Part shown: positions 1-11,300 of the stretch, piece after piece | Layout: every line of letters begins with the position of its first letter | How positions within the stretch are numbered: the stretch's first letter is position 1 | The notes under the pieces: generated by a model | Database searches by the model: none | What the model saw: only the letters and a program-made list of their open reading frames with translations | Told to the model about the DNA's origin: nothing | Origin: Colocasia esculenta | Taxonomy: Eukaryota; Streptophyta; Magnoliopsida; Alismatales; Araceae | Direction of reading: 5' to 3' | DNA: 64,000 nt | NCBI GenBank assembly: GCA_014218235.1 | Contig: CM024764.1 | Coordinates: 67,927,184-67,991,183, forward strand | Program-made: the position numbers and the translations under genes

Positions 1-1304
1 ATCAATCTTCATCAATTCAATTACCTTATTCAAGGATTCAATTTCTTCATTATTGTTTGACCTATGAACAAGGGAATTGACTTTCTTCTTGAGTGCCTTA
101 TTTTCAGACTTGAATTCACAGAATTTTTCAAATAGAACAGTATAAGCTTCTTCCCATTTAGTAATAGAATATGTTTCAAAGGAAGACTTTACCTCGTTGG
201 AGTCATCACTCCTTGCCATGAGACACTGAATCTCATCATCTCCTGAGGTAGCTTGACTGTCCTCGTCTTCATCTTCATCACTCCAAGTGGCCACCATTGC
301 CTTGGCCTTCTTGAAGGTGAACTTGTCCTTCTTGAAGGTGAACTTGTCCTTCTTCAGCTTCTTTTTGAGCTCGGGGCACTCTCCTCTCATGTGCCCTTGC
401 TTCTTGCACTCATAACAAACAATCTCAGACTTTTTGTTAGAATCGAATTTATTAGCAAAGTCTTTCTTTTGGAAAGGTTTAGAGTTACCCGTACCTCTCC
501 TCTTGTATTTCAGGAATTTTTTGAATTGTCTAGTGAGTATAGCCATTTCGTCATTCTCACTCTCACTGGACGATTCAGTCACATCACTTTCCTGACTTAT
601 CTCCTTTTTGGAAGCTGAAGAACTCTTCCTGGAAGCCTTCAAGGCAAGTGACTTCCTAGGATTTTCTTCAGTTTCCTTTCTTTTGACATTCAATTCATAA
701 GTCATCAGAGAGCCAATCAATTCATCTACTTTCATTTTGAGAGGTCTTTGGAATCCTCAATGACCGTGGCTTTGGTGTTCCATGAGGATGGAAGAGACCG
801 AAGTATCTTCCTCACCAAGTCACTCTCTGAGTATTCCTTTTTAAGACCTTTCAATCCATTTATAATTATCATGAATCTAGCAAACATGTCAGAGATGGTT
901 TCATTATTATTCATTTTGAACATTTCATATTCTGAAACCAATATGCTTACCTTTGATTCTCTTACCTCAGGCGTACATTCATAGATCAGCTCAAGCTTGT
1001 CCCACATCTCCTTTGCTGAGGTGCATGTGGAGACTCTCGAGTATTCCTTCGGATGGACCGCGCACTGCATCATGTTGAGGGCGCTCCAGTTGAGTGTCCC
1101 CTTGGCGATCTGGTCCTTAGTCCAGGTATCCTCGTCCTGAGGCAATTCATATGCTCCTTTTCTGACTATTTTCCATAGTTCGAAATTTTGTGCTCGTAGA
1201 AACACCTGCATTCGATTTTTCCAATACGGATAGTCAGTGCCATCAAAGAAGGGTGGCCTGGTCACTGAGTGTCCCTCGGCCATATACCCCTTGTTAGATT
1301 CCAT
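1..1304 (-). pseudogene. gag: Copia gag (UBN2 family) of element A, frameshifted, incomplete at the window edge
   Basis: The ATG at 1304 opens 190 codons closely matching element B's gag, with the UBN2-type nucleocapsid region (a W at residue 28 in a DYPYWKNRM motif). The frame stops at 732-734, where one base seems to be missing from an A-run; the reading continues in another frame to the window edge. That continuation holds a CCHC zinc knuckle (C-x2-C-x4-H-x4-C, around 366-410), a lysine-rich stretch and an acidic DEDEDED-type stretch. A 7-residue unit is duplicated there by a 21-bp tandem repeat near 311-352. Gag normally coats element RNA in virus-like particles. The frameshift makes this copy non-functional unless it was recoded. 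Confidence 0.85.
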
Positions 1305-1365
1305 TTGACCGTGAATCTCTTGATCGTAAGATCAACCAGATAAAGCAGTAAATCGGAGAAACTCG

Positions 1366-1377
1366 GCTGTGATACCA
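1366..1377 (-). other. Primer-binding site of element A (initiator-Met tRNA)
   Basis: On the minus strand the site reads TGGTATCACAGC two bases after the LTR end. It matches the usual plant tRNA-iMet complement TGGTATCAGAGC with one mismatch. Confidence 0.85.
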
Positions 1378-1379
1378 AT

Positions 1380-2723
1380 TGAAGGGTTGTGGAATTCCCT
1401 ATATGGTAATCTAGAAGGGGGGTTGAATAGATTACTGCCGATTAAAAACGTTTATCACCTTCTTTTCTTTGAAACACGGATTATCAAAATAATGTCAAAC
1501 TTTAAACTATGTGTGGATGTGTGTGACTAGATAACAGATCGATAACAGATTATCAAACGTGCGTGGAGATGCCATGCCTATCAAACATCTAGTGTAAATT
1601 CGTGCAAACCCCAAGACACGACGATTTACGTGGTTCGGAGTACACAACTTGTGTATCCTACATCCACGGACCACACACACACGTAGAGCAATCTGCTTAT
1701 GAGCTAGTTCACAAACTACAACTCACACACACATATTATCTGATGTGAAACCACAATCAGAATAACACCCACACACGTGTATCAAGCACAAGGGCTGCCT
1801 GAAACACAACACACACACACAAATATGGAAAAATAGAAACAGAGAAGAGTTTAAGAGTTGAAGAACAAATCCAGTTGTAAACTCTTCTTGTGAACGTCTG
1901 ACTGGGCTTCAAGCTTCGTCTTGAAGGTCACAACTTGATGGAGATGCTTGAATCCACGACGTTCAGACTTCACCTTCCGCTGGAGAGACTTCTCTTCTTG
2001 ATTCTGGGCGGTAGGTTGAAGCAGAGCAGTAGAGCAAGATTTCTTGTGAGAACTCTTTAGGGTTTTTTCTTGGAGGCTGCTTGTGTACGTGATTTGCTTC
2101 AAAATGTTGCTTATATAGTGGTGTTTACATATGGAGAGTCGTGGTAGAAGGAAACACCAAGTTTGGTAACTTTCAAACTTCTCGTATTTGAAGCTTTTGT
2201 ATGTCTGTCGAATGGTCATACACCTGCTGTCGACAGGGATCAACAGTGTCCCAAGTTCCAGAAGTCTGGAAATTCTGTCAAAGCTTTCACTGTGTGCATC
2301 TGTCGACAGGTGCCTTGTTGTTGTCGACACGTACATGTTTTTCCAGAACACTGGTTTTCTGACTGTGTGCTTCTGTCGACAGGGAGCTTTGTTGTTGTCG
2401 ACAGGTCTTGTTTTCCAGAACAGGTGTGTTGCTGACTGTTGACATCTGTCGACAGGGGCTTGATGGCTGTCGACAGGTACTCTGTCTTCTGACTTTTCTT
2501 GATCTTTTCTACTTGTTTTTGGCACATGTCTTGCATACTGTATCTCCTACATTAGTGAACATAATTAGTGAGATATTAGGAACATATATAATCAAGCATT
2601 GTGCCAAGTTATTGTGACAAGTCATTTGTATGTAGAATTCATGCTTTAAACTCAATTCACATTGTTCATCATTGTTATCATCAAAAACATGTTGTATTTA
2701 TCATTTAGAATGTGAACCCAACA
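1380..2723 (-). repeat. 5' LTR of copia element A
   Basis: The LTR is 1344 bp and, on the minus strand, begins TGTTGGGTTCACATTC and ends CCCTTCA, with TG/CA ends. It carries several CTGTCGACAG palindromes in pairs (about 2226-2476) and a stretch resembling the transcribed LTR region of element B. Element B's LTR is 1281 bp, so the two copies differ by indels. Confidence 0.88.
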
Positions 2724-2843
2724 AGAACAAGCATGAAGATTCAGTGCAAAAAGATATTTTTAAAATGAGTTTCAATCCTGCCAAATTTCACAAGTTCACA
2801 AACTAACATTATAGCAACATGCAAACCACAGGATCGTTGCTAC

Positions 2844-3233
2844 CTTAAGTTGTTGAATTTGTAGCCTCATGCTAAGAACATCCCCTGAAGCTTCTTCATT
2901 AATAATTGCCTATATGCATAATTAAAAGTAATTTCAGAATATATTTCATAAACTTTTTCAGAGATTAATGTAATTACATTGAAATGCTTACATTGTTCCT
3001 TATAAATTTTGCACGTTGAGCAAATTGCAATGTGCTCAACGTCTGAAGCGCACAGCTGCAAGATGTCGAATTAACAAAAATTAAAAGAGCATCAGATGGC
3101 GACATTAAGAGATCAAGAATTACAAAAAACTAGTACAGAAATCAAGGATATGTGAGAGATTTAGATATGCTAACCAGTTGGAAGGGCTTATGTTAGGAAT
3201 TATAATTGTTTTGGAGTTACCACCCAGGGAGTT
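2844..3233 (-). CDS. Kinesin-12 (KIN-12) motor domain, three consecutive exons of a partial or disrupted gene
   Basis: Three minus-strand exons join in phase: 3175-3233 (59 bp, after ..ttcag), 2992-3055 (64 bp, after ..tgcag, before gtaagc) and 2844-2909 (66 bp, after ..tatag, before gtagca). Together they encode about 63 residues of the C-terminal end of a kinesin motor. They show SLGGN, ISPS, TLSTLQFAQRAKFI and NEEASGDV, the last typical of plant phragmoplast kinesins of the KIN-12 group, followed by the start of the neck coiled coil. All three reading frames are open and all splice sites are canonical, so this part could be a live gene. No upstream motor exons (P-loop, switch I/II) are visible in 3234-4057 or just beyond element B. 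Downstream exons would lie past element A. The gene is either split by huge introns or is a fragment. Confidence 0.8.
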
Positions 3234-3290
3234 CTGAAACAAGGACAAATGTACACAGTATAGTAAGAATGAACATTGGCAATAGAAAGA

Positions 3291-3670
3291 TTAAACACAA
3301 ACCATAATTAAATAAAAATCTATATTTAGAAAGGACGATAACTTAATAGGTGTGACATCTGTGACATTAACATTGGCATCTGAAGAAGGATCAACCATAG
3401 GGATCATAGCCGCTTGCTTTAGGGGCATAACATCGAGCACATGCTCAGCCATATTAATTTCAGCACCAACAACTGATGAGTGAACATTCTGATCATCAGA
3501 GCATATAGGAGGATTAGTAGCCTTCTCACCAATGGAAACGGGGAGCCAAGCTTGCTTGTCGGTCTGCCCCGAGGCAGGACCATAAGAGTTTTTAACAAGT
3601 TTGGCAGCAAGAGGGTTCACAGGCTGCCCTGGGCCAGGGCATAGAAAAGCTTAATTGGTGAGAATCACTT
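3291..3670 (-). other. Possible LINE ORF1 C-terminal remnant
   Basis: A 109-codon open stretch (3620 to 3291) has repeated aspartate/valine/proline-rich phrasing (HVLDVMPLKQ) similar in style to the C-terminal part of the LINE ORF1 at 49955-51090 (NVFDVSPIRQ). It lies in the intron upstream of the kinesin exons. The resemblance is weak and by eye only. Confidence 0.3.
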
Positions 3671-3708
3671 CCTTTCTTCTCTGTTCCCTCTTCCAGACTT
3701 CTCCTTCA

Positions 3709-3732
3709 CACACACACACACACACACACACA
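3709..3732. repeat. (CA)n microsatellite
   Basis: About a dozen CA units follow cttctccttca in the genomic stretch between the kinesin exons and element B. Confidence 0.9.
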
Positions 3733-3759
3733 GAAATGCTGCCTGGTAATAGTGTAGAA

Positions 3760-3812
3760 ATTGAAGTGTCAAGAAGAATAGTCTAGTAGTGCTATCTTCT
3801 TGACACCTCAAT
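3760..3812. repeat. Short hairpin with 21-22 nt arms
   Basis: The left arm (3760-3781) and right arm (3792-3812) are reverse complements with one mismatch and one bulge, separated by a 10-base loop. A direct repeat, ggtaatagtg(t/c)agaaatt, flanks the hairpin at about 3745 and 3859. It may be a tiny fold-back element or a small-RNA source. Confidence 0.6.
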
Positions 3813-4052
3813 CTTCAACATTGGGGTGGTATTCAGGTGGCAGCACTACATCATATGGTAATAGTGCAGAAATTTAATAAAAAGAGAATAGGCAAGATCG
3901 AGAAAGCATGGTTGAGAGAGGAACAAATTAACACACATTACACAGCATATAATTACCTTCTTGGGATTGGCCGTGAACCAGGACTACTACACATTGTGCC
4001 AGGGCCACGATGATGAAGAAGCAGGCAGGCACGCCATAAGTTATTACTGGGC

Positions 4053-4057
4053 AACCC
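4053..4057. repeat. Target-site duplication AACCC, left copy (right copy 24854-24858)
   Basis: AACCC directly precedes the left LTR TG and directly follows the right LTR CA, which fixes the element ends. Removing the element joins ttattactgggc to tgtgcagctgcc. Confidence 0.93.
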
Positions 4058-5338
4058 TGTTGGGTTTACATGTGTTATGTTTGTTTTTGATGATGAACAA
4101 TCCAAATTAATGTTATGAGCATATTTGAAACATGATCAAGCAAATGATAATCAAGAAAGAACATCTCAAGTGATTGTTTAAATGTTCTCTATATCTCACT
4201 AACAATGCTCTTAAATGTAGGTGTGAGTGTAGGCAAGACAATGTACCAAATTCCAGAGCAAAAACTCAAGAAAGTCACATTCAACAAGTGCCTGTCGACA
4301 GACCCACAAGTCCCTGTCGACAGCTGCACACAGGGAGATCAGACAGGTTTCAGGACAAGTGTACCTGTCGACAGATCCAAATCGTCTGTCTACAGATACA
4401 CACAGGAAATCGTTTCTCGCAAGGCCAGTCTTCTGGATTTTGCATACCTATCAGCACCTGTCGACAGATGCATATTTTGCTGTCGACAGACGAAGAGAAG
4501 ATCTCAATTCCGCGATTTGCATATGTTTTTTATATGGGAGTTTCCTTCTACCACGACTCTCACTACTTAAATACCCATATATAAGGAATGTTTTGAAGAG
4601 ATTTTCATACAGAAGCAGCCACCACACAAAACCCTAGTAAAAAATCTCAAGAGAAAAGTTTATCTCTCCTGCTCTGCTTCATCTCTCTGTCCAGAACAAC
4701 GAAGAACAATCTTCTGAATGAAGTTGAAGCCGGTTTGTCTATGATTCAAGCTTCTCCATCATCTGATACCTGTCAATACGAAGTTTGAAGTTCATCTGGA
4801 CGACCATCTTGAAGAGTTCCATCTCAGGATTTGTTTCCAAAACTCTGAACTCTTCTATGTTTCTACTTTCTTCATACTTTGTGTGTGTGATTGTGGGTCA
4901 AGCGTCTCTTATGCTTGATCTACGTGTGTCATGTTGTTCTGATTGCGTGTTTGCATCAGACAACGTGAGTGTGTGTGTTGTAGTGGTTTGAACTCGCTGC
5001 TAAGCAGTCCTTCTGCGTGTGTGTGTGGACGGTGGACGGTGGACGTAGGATACACAAGTTGTGTACTCCGAACCACCTTAAATCTTTGTGTCCTGTGGTT
5101 TGCACGTTTTCACGATAGATGGTTGCTAGGCACGCTGATTCTACACACATTAGATAGACTGTTCATGTTCTGCTCACAACAAGCACACTAATTGTAAGTC
5201 GAACTAATCCTAAATCTGGTTAAGATTTCGATAAGTTTGTATTTTCATCAAAAGAAGGCAACTGTGGTTAGAGTTTGTTGTAATCTATTCAACCCCCTCT
5301 TCTAGATTACCATATTGGATAATTCTGCACATCTTTCA
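4058..5338 (+). repeat. 5' LTR of element B
   Basis: The LTR begins TGTTGGGTTTACATGTG and ends ATCTTTCA. It holds CTGTCGACAG palindromes at 4292, 4314, 4365, 4458 and 4480 plus a degenerate copy near 4386. These lie upstream of a cccatatataagg TATA-like box (about 4573-4585), so they sit in U3 where promoter elements would be. Confidence 0.95.
4573..4585 (+). promoter_or_regulatory. TATA-like box in the 5' LTR of element B
   Basis: The sequence cccatatataagg is conserved in the 3' LTR (about 24092-24105) and lies about 85 bp after the last palindrome. It is a plausible core promoter and divides U3 from R. Confidence 0.5.
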
Positions 5339-5340
5339 AT

Positions 5341-5352
5341 TGGTATCAGAGC
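5341..5352 (+). other. Primer-binding site of element B (initiator-Met tRNA)
   Basis: TGGTATCAGAGC lies two bases after the LTR end and is the exact complement of the 3' end of plant tRNA-iMet. It would prime minus-strand DNA synthesis. Confidence 0.95.
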
Positions 5353-5413
5353 GAGGTTTCTCCAATTTACTGTATTAATTGTTTGATCTTACGATCAGGA
5401 GATTCTCGATCTC

Positions 5414-7406
5414 ATGGAATCTAACAAGGGGTATATGGCCGAGGAACATTCAGTGACCAGGCCACCCTTCTTTGATGGCACTGATTATCCTTATTGGAAA
5501 AATCGTATGCAGGTGTTTCTGAGAGCTCAAAATTATGAGCTTTGGAAAATCGTCCGCAAAGGAGCGTATGTGCTGTCTGAGAATGAAGATACATGGACAA
5601 AGGACCAAATTGCTAAGGGAACTCTCAACTGGAGCGCACTGAACATGATGCAGTGTGCTGTGCACCCCAAGGAGTATTCAAGAGTCTCCACATGCACTTC
5701 AGCAAAAGAGATGTGGGACAAGCTTGAACTTATCTATGAAGGTATGTCGGAGGTAAGGGAAACCAAACCAAGCATATTAATATCTGAATATGAAATGTTT
5801 AAAATGAAAAATGATGAAACCATATCAGATGTGTTTGCTAGATTCATGTTAATAATCAACGGGTTGAAAGGTCTTAAGAAAGAATACTCAGAGAGTGACT
5901 TAGTTAGGAAGATACTTTGGTCTCTTCCATCCTTATGGAATACTAAGGCCACTGTCATTAAGGATTCAAAAGATCTTTCAAAGATGAAGTTGGATGAATT
6001 AATTGGTTCCCTGATGACATATGAAATAAATGTGAAAAGAAAAGAAACTGAAGAAAACCCAAGAAATTCAATTGCTTTAAAAGCATCCAATAAAAATTCT
6101 TCAAGTTCCAAAAAGGATGTTCAACAGGAAAGTGATGAAGATGTAATGTCTAGTGAGAGTGAGAACGATGAAATGGCAATGCTCACTAGACAGTTCAAAA
6201 AATTCCTTAAGTTCAAAAGGAAAGGCTCAGGTAACTCCAAATCCTTTTAGAAGAAAGACTTTTCAAATAATTTTGAGTCTAACAAAAAAATCTGACATTG
6301 TATGCTATGAGTGCAAGAAACAAGGGCATATGAGAGGAGAATGCCCGGAGCTCAAGAAAAAACTCAAGAAGGAAAAGTTCACCTTCAAGAAAGCCAAGGC
6401 AATGTTGGCAACTTGGAGTGATGAAGACGAAGATGAGGATGCACAAGAAGCCTTTGGAGATGAAGAGATTCAATGCTTAATGGCAAGAAGTGACTACTCC
6501 AATGAGGTAAATTCTTCCTTTGAAAGCTATACTGTTGATGAATGGGAAGAAGCATACACTGTCTTATTTGAAAATTTTTGTGAATTCAAGTCTGAAAACA
6601 AAGCACTGAAAAAGAAAATCAATTCTTTTGTTCATAGCACAAACAATAATGAACAAATTGCAGCCTTAAATAAAGAGATTGAAATGATGAAAATTGATGA
6701 AGAAGCTCACAGTAAAGAAATGGACTGTCTGAAAAAAAAATTGCAAGAAATTCAAAAGGAAAAGGAAAGCCTAATCAACTCTCTTGGATGTCTTCAAAAT
6801 GAACATCAAGAAACTAAGAAAAAGTTGGAACAAGCTGAAAAAGATCTAAAAGAAAAATCTGAATATCTTACAAGATTTGTTAAGGGAAAGCAAAATCTTT
6901 ATGCAATTTTGGGATCAAATACTTTTGTTCCAAAGCATGGAATTGGGTATCAAGCTGTAAAACAAAAGAAAATAGGACAAACATTGATAACTTCCTTTGT
7001 TTATCCCAGTCCAAGCACAAGCAAACAAGTCCCTTCCAAGAACAAGAAAAATCAAGCCAAGGGTAAGCAACAACAACCCAAACAAAATCATTCAGGTGTT
7101 CAAAAGAAAGAGCAGTCTGTCGACAGGCTCAAAGGAAGCTGTCGACAAGTCTAGAAGAATGTTGCCAAGGGTCAGTCAACCAGGCAGCCAAAAAGGAAAA
7201 TTCAAGTGAATGGTCAAAAAAATAACAGACCAATTGTTCTGAAAAATTCTCCATCTTGCAATGTATGTAAGAAGTTTGGTCATAAACAAAATCAATGCTG
7301 GAATAAACAGAAATGCAAACAAATCTGGATTCCAAAGCATTTACTATTTGGCATGAATGATACACTGGGACCCAAAGTAATTTGGGTACCAAAACCTCTT
7401 GTCTGA
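5414..7406 (+). pseudogene. gag: Copia gag of element B, with coiled coil and two zinc knuckles, broken
   Basis: The ATG at 5414 opens a 278-codon UBN2-type gag ending at TAG 6250. The reading continues in another frame from about 6153, so one frameshift lies near 6190-6240. The second segment carries a CCHC knuckle (6303-6344), an acidic run, and a long lysine/glutamate coiled coil (about 6550-6880). It stops at TAG 7152-7154, just after a CTGTCGACAG pair, and resumes in the same frame with a second knuckle (7257-7301) before TGA at 7404. Gag packages element RNA; the coiled coil presumably drives assembly. The C-terminal segment (7150-7406) is typical of Sirevirus gags. The frameshift and stop disable this copy. 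Confidence 0.85.
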
Positions 7407-8315
7407 TCCATCTATGCAAGAATGCCTAGCAGCCCAAAATCAAAACAAATGGTACTTGGATAGTGGCTGCTCGAGGCACATGATGGGCGACAAAGACAAA
7501 TTTTGTTTGCTGGTGGAAAAAGACGGAGGTCAAGTTGTCTTTGGAGGCAACAATAAAGGTCAGATCATTGGCACAGGTAAGGTTGGTAAGTATGCCTCTA
7601 ACTCAATAGACAATGTATTGCTAGTTGATGGTCTTAATCACAATTTGCTTAGCATAAGCCAACTGTGTGATAAAGGTCATAAAGTTGTTTTTGAATCAAA
7701 TTCATGTAAAATTGTTGATAAGAAAACATGAAGTCTTAAGTTTTCTGGAAAAAGAGTGAACAACATTTATCATTTATCTAGTTGATTTGGATGATCCAGA
7801 AAATGAAAATTTATGTCTTGTTGCAAATAAACAAGATGAGCTTACTTTGTGGCATCGCAGGCTTGGCCATGCAAGCTACAATGTCTTGCACAAGATCATG
7901 AGGCGAAAATTGGTAAGTGGACTTCTTGAAATTTCTTTCAACAAGAAGGATAGTTTTTGTGATGCATGTGCACAAGGAAAACAAACCCGGAAATCCTTCA
8001 AATCAAAAGCACTGGTAAACACCTCTAAACCTTATGAACTGTTGCACATGGACCTTTTTGGACCTACTAGAACTCTAAGTCTCAATGGCAAACGGTTTGG
8101 TTTTGTCATTGTGGATGACTTTTCTAGGTTCACTTGGGTAAAATTCTTGGCACACAAAAATGAAGCACTTACAGTCTTTAAAGATTTCTTTAATAAGATT
8201 GAGCATGGAAATGTTCATAAGATATGCTCAATCCACACTGATCATGGGGGAGAGTTTGATAATAACTCTTTTTTCTGATTTCTGTAGGCACCAAGGGATA
8301 GACCACATGTTCTCG
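7399..8315 (+). pseudogene. pol: Copia protease and N-terminal integrase of element B, interrupted by the nested element
   Basis: The first segment (7399-7731) holds the aspartic protease with WYLDSGCSRHM, where DSG is the active site. It ends at TGA 7729. A second frame (7787-8278) holds the pre-integrase zinc domain (LWHRRLGH and C-x2-C) and the start of the integrase core, with the first catalytic Asp in HMDLFGP and the second in HTDHGGEF. A stop at 8276-8278 after a T-run marks another frameshift. The correct frame then runs on to 8315, where the nested element cut the gene inside the integrase core, just before the third catalytic residue. The remainder resumes at 17707. Confidence 0.88.
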
Positions 8316-11300
8316 TGTCACGTCCCGAGAATTACGCAGCGGATATTTAATGCGGAATAATTCGAGTCGATATTCCGAGACGTGAACAGTCGGCAAATAA
8401 GCCTCTAGCTAGCACGCACTAAATGTGTATCAACACAACATCATAATAGGGCCCATATGTTGAACGAAATATACATTGTAATCAAATCTCAGCTCATTGT
8501 AATTCAAATAGAAACTATTACAGGACTAAGACTCAATGAAAGGAAAGTACATAATACTTCTCACTTCCTACTACATGTTCTAACTCTCAAAGCAAATTAC
8601 TATAACTAGACTCATAGTTGGAATGCTCATCACTCGGACGCATTCCCATCCTCGACTTGCTCTTCCTCTTGAACTTCATAGTCACCTAGATTGGGTAAAA
8701 GTAGGGAATGAGCAAACTAGCCCAGTAGGATTTATATCTCAATGTGTGGGCAATGATATAAGTGATTAACATTTTAGAACTAGGCAAGTACGATGAATGA
8801 TATGCAAGTACGAATAAAACTCGTTAAAACATGATATATAAAACAAGCTAGAGAGAGTGATTATGATAGAACAAGATTGGTGAACGAGATAGAACTAGCA
8901 ATAGATTACTTTGCACAAGCACGCAAGATTTCAATTGATGTCAAGAAACGCAAGATATCATTAATTGCATTAAATGTAGGATGGCCATATCACGCAAGCA
9001 TGCAAGCAAGATTTCACAAGCACGATCAAGTAACACTAATCAGGCACGTAGACACCAATGTACACCAAGAAAAGATCCATCAAGAATGTACACCAGGACA
9101 CGTGTATGTGGTTATGTATCTAACATTCAACAAACAAGAAAGTACTCCCAGCGCAGATGCAACGCTAGTAATCATTATACCCCATGGTTAACAGTATATT
9201 TATGACTCTCCGTCATTGGGGCTAGACTAGAGCCCTTGGACACACGCCGTGCCCTGTCAGCATCTCATTTTAAATTTTTAAATGTAGATACCCACAGTCA
9301 TTAATAATGGCCAATGAGAGTTTCAAAACGTAGCATGTGTAATGTCATGTTCATGATGATGATGAGGAAAAGTAATAATCAAATTGAACATGATTTCATG
9401 AGAACAATGGTCAAGAGATAAATTCGGCAGCACAACGGTACGATTTATACTTTCGTTCAATCTTACATTAATGGCTTTAGTCTAGTTTGTAAGTCACACT
9501 CACGAGATCAAGAAGAGAAAGGAAGTGCACGCTATCTCCAGGGAACTTCAATGGTACAACCAACTCGTCGGCCATGTGGGAATCCATGGTCAGAGGAGAT
9601 TTACGGAGGCCTTGGTGAAAAGGTCGCTAGTCTACCGATTCGGAATGACCGGTAGAGAGTTTCCAATTTCCCAAGAAAAGGCTGCCTAATAGTGCTAGTG
9701 TGTAGTGCAGTACGCGTGTCTCAATTCATGAACCATCGGTCTCAAACTCGCAGGAAACACTTGACAATATAACTTGGAATAAAACTATGCACTTTAACTA
9801 ATCATGGATTGCAAGATTTTATGATAACCATTATCATTTAAACGTGGAAGAACAGTAGGAAGATTAAATCACAAGAAACATGAATGGATCATAACATTTA
9901 AGGAGCACTTAGAATAGCATTTATGTAATTAAAGCTTTTAAATGGGTTAATCAATTTTTAAGCCATTAAATAACAATCCTGTAATGATCGGATCCAAAAC
10001 ATGCAACTTACATAGTAATTAACACGTTTAAACAGACCTTGGGTATATGCGGAAAACTTTGCAAGAAAACACGTGGTTTCAGGTAAAAATCCTGAGATCG
10101 CGACATAGCCATATGAGGAAGGTGACAAGGTGTCAGATTGCGACAGGGCAAGGGCCGCGAAGGGATGGCTAGAAGGCGACAGGGGGTTGTGAAGAATGCG
10201 ACTGGGGCGGTCCGATTCAGGCAGCATGATCGCGACAACAGTCTTGTCGCAATCAGGTCGCGACATGTCGGGATATCGCGACGAGACCTCGGAAGGCGAC
10301 ACATCGAGCCGTCGCGTTCACAGGATCCGCGCCTGAGTCCGACCGGGATCTGACATGCTCTTGGTTCAGACTTACCATGTTTTGACACAGGGGCGATATT
10401 CATGAAATGCCTATATCTCTCTATATGCTGACCTTTAGACAAAACCTTCAACATAGAAAATGTCGAGGACATCTCTTGGAAGAACTTTTGTGTTGTGGGC
10501 TGGGTCTGAATCCATCTCTAATTGCATGCAATACAGGAAGAACATAAAAAAAAAAACCTAAACATGCATGACTTCATTGCGACTTACATGTTAGGCTTGT
10601 AACATGAGATCTACTGATATTTGGACAAAACATTTAACATAAACGATGACCAGGACAACTAGTGGAAGAACTTTGATGTTGGGGGTTTTACCTAATTCGG
10701 TCTTTGTCCTTGTGTGAAGAACTTAAAGTTAAATGCAATCAGAAAACGCAATATCAAGCATGACTCTATTACGAAGTTTATAACTCTCAAACTAATGACA
10801 TTTACGCAAAACATTTAACATGAAAGATGACCCTATCGATTAATAAAAGAACTTTCATGTTGGAGTCTTGACCTACTTCGGTCTTAAATGTCAAGAAAAA
10901 CAGGAAGAACCTAAGGCTAACTGCAAACCCGAAAACACAGTATTATGCATGACTCTCTTACGGGGTTCATAACTCTCTAACTAAAGACTTTTAGACAAAA
11001 CATTCAACATGAAAGATGATATTGACATCAAGTAGAATAACTTCCATGTTAAGAGTTTACTCTAATTAGGTCTTGAATCACGTGCGACATATTAAGAACG
11101 GGAAAAGCTCTAACAGTGCGCGACGTTGGTAAAACGCTTATAAATCAAGATCTACTAAATGAAATTCGATGAAACCAGTGAGAAATGAAATTTAACTTGA
11201 TTATCTACACATTGGTATAGGATATGTTAAGGTTTGGCCCGAGAAAACCTACCTTTGGTCGACTTCAAGAGAGTGGTTTGCGCAGGTCGCAGCAGACGAG

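Larger units (their letters stand above)
1..2723 (-). mobile_element. Ty1/copia element A (Sirevirus-like), 5' part only
   Basis: This is the 5' end of an LTR retrotransposon read on the minus strand: LTR at 1380-2723, primer-binding site at 1366-1377, then a gag region that leaves the window at base 1. Its gag and LTR are clearly related to element B (4058-24853) but not identical, so it is another copy of the same or a sister family. The base run agaac at 2724-2728 would be one copy of the target-site duplication; the partner lies outside the window. It sits in the intron that follows the last visible kinesin exon (2844-2909), on the same strand as that gene. Confidence 0.9.

Noticed and set aside
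10008..10472. 154-codon minus-strand ORF in the long LTR, repeated at 15501-15965
   Set aside because: Its duplication only reflects the LTR pair. The composition follows the GCGAC island and the two copies differ without sign of protein constraint.
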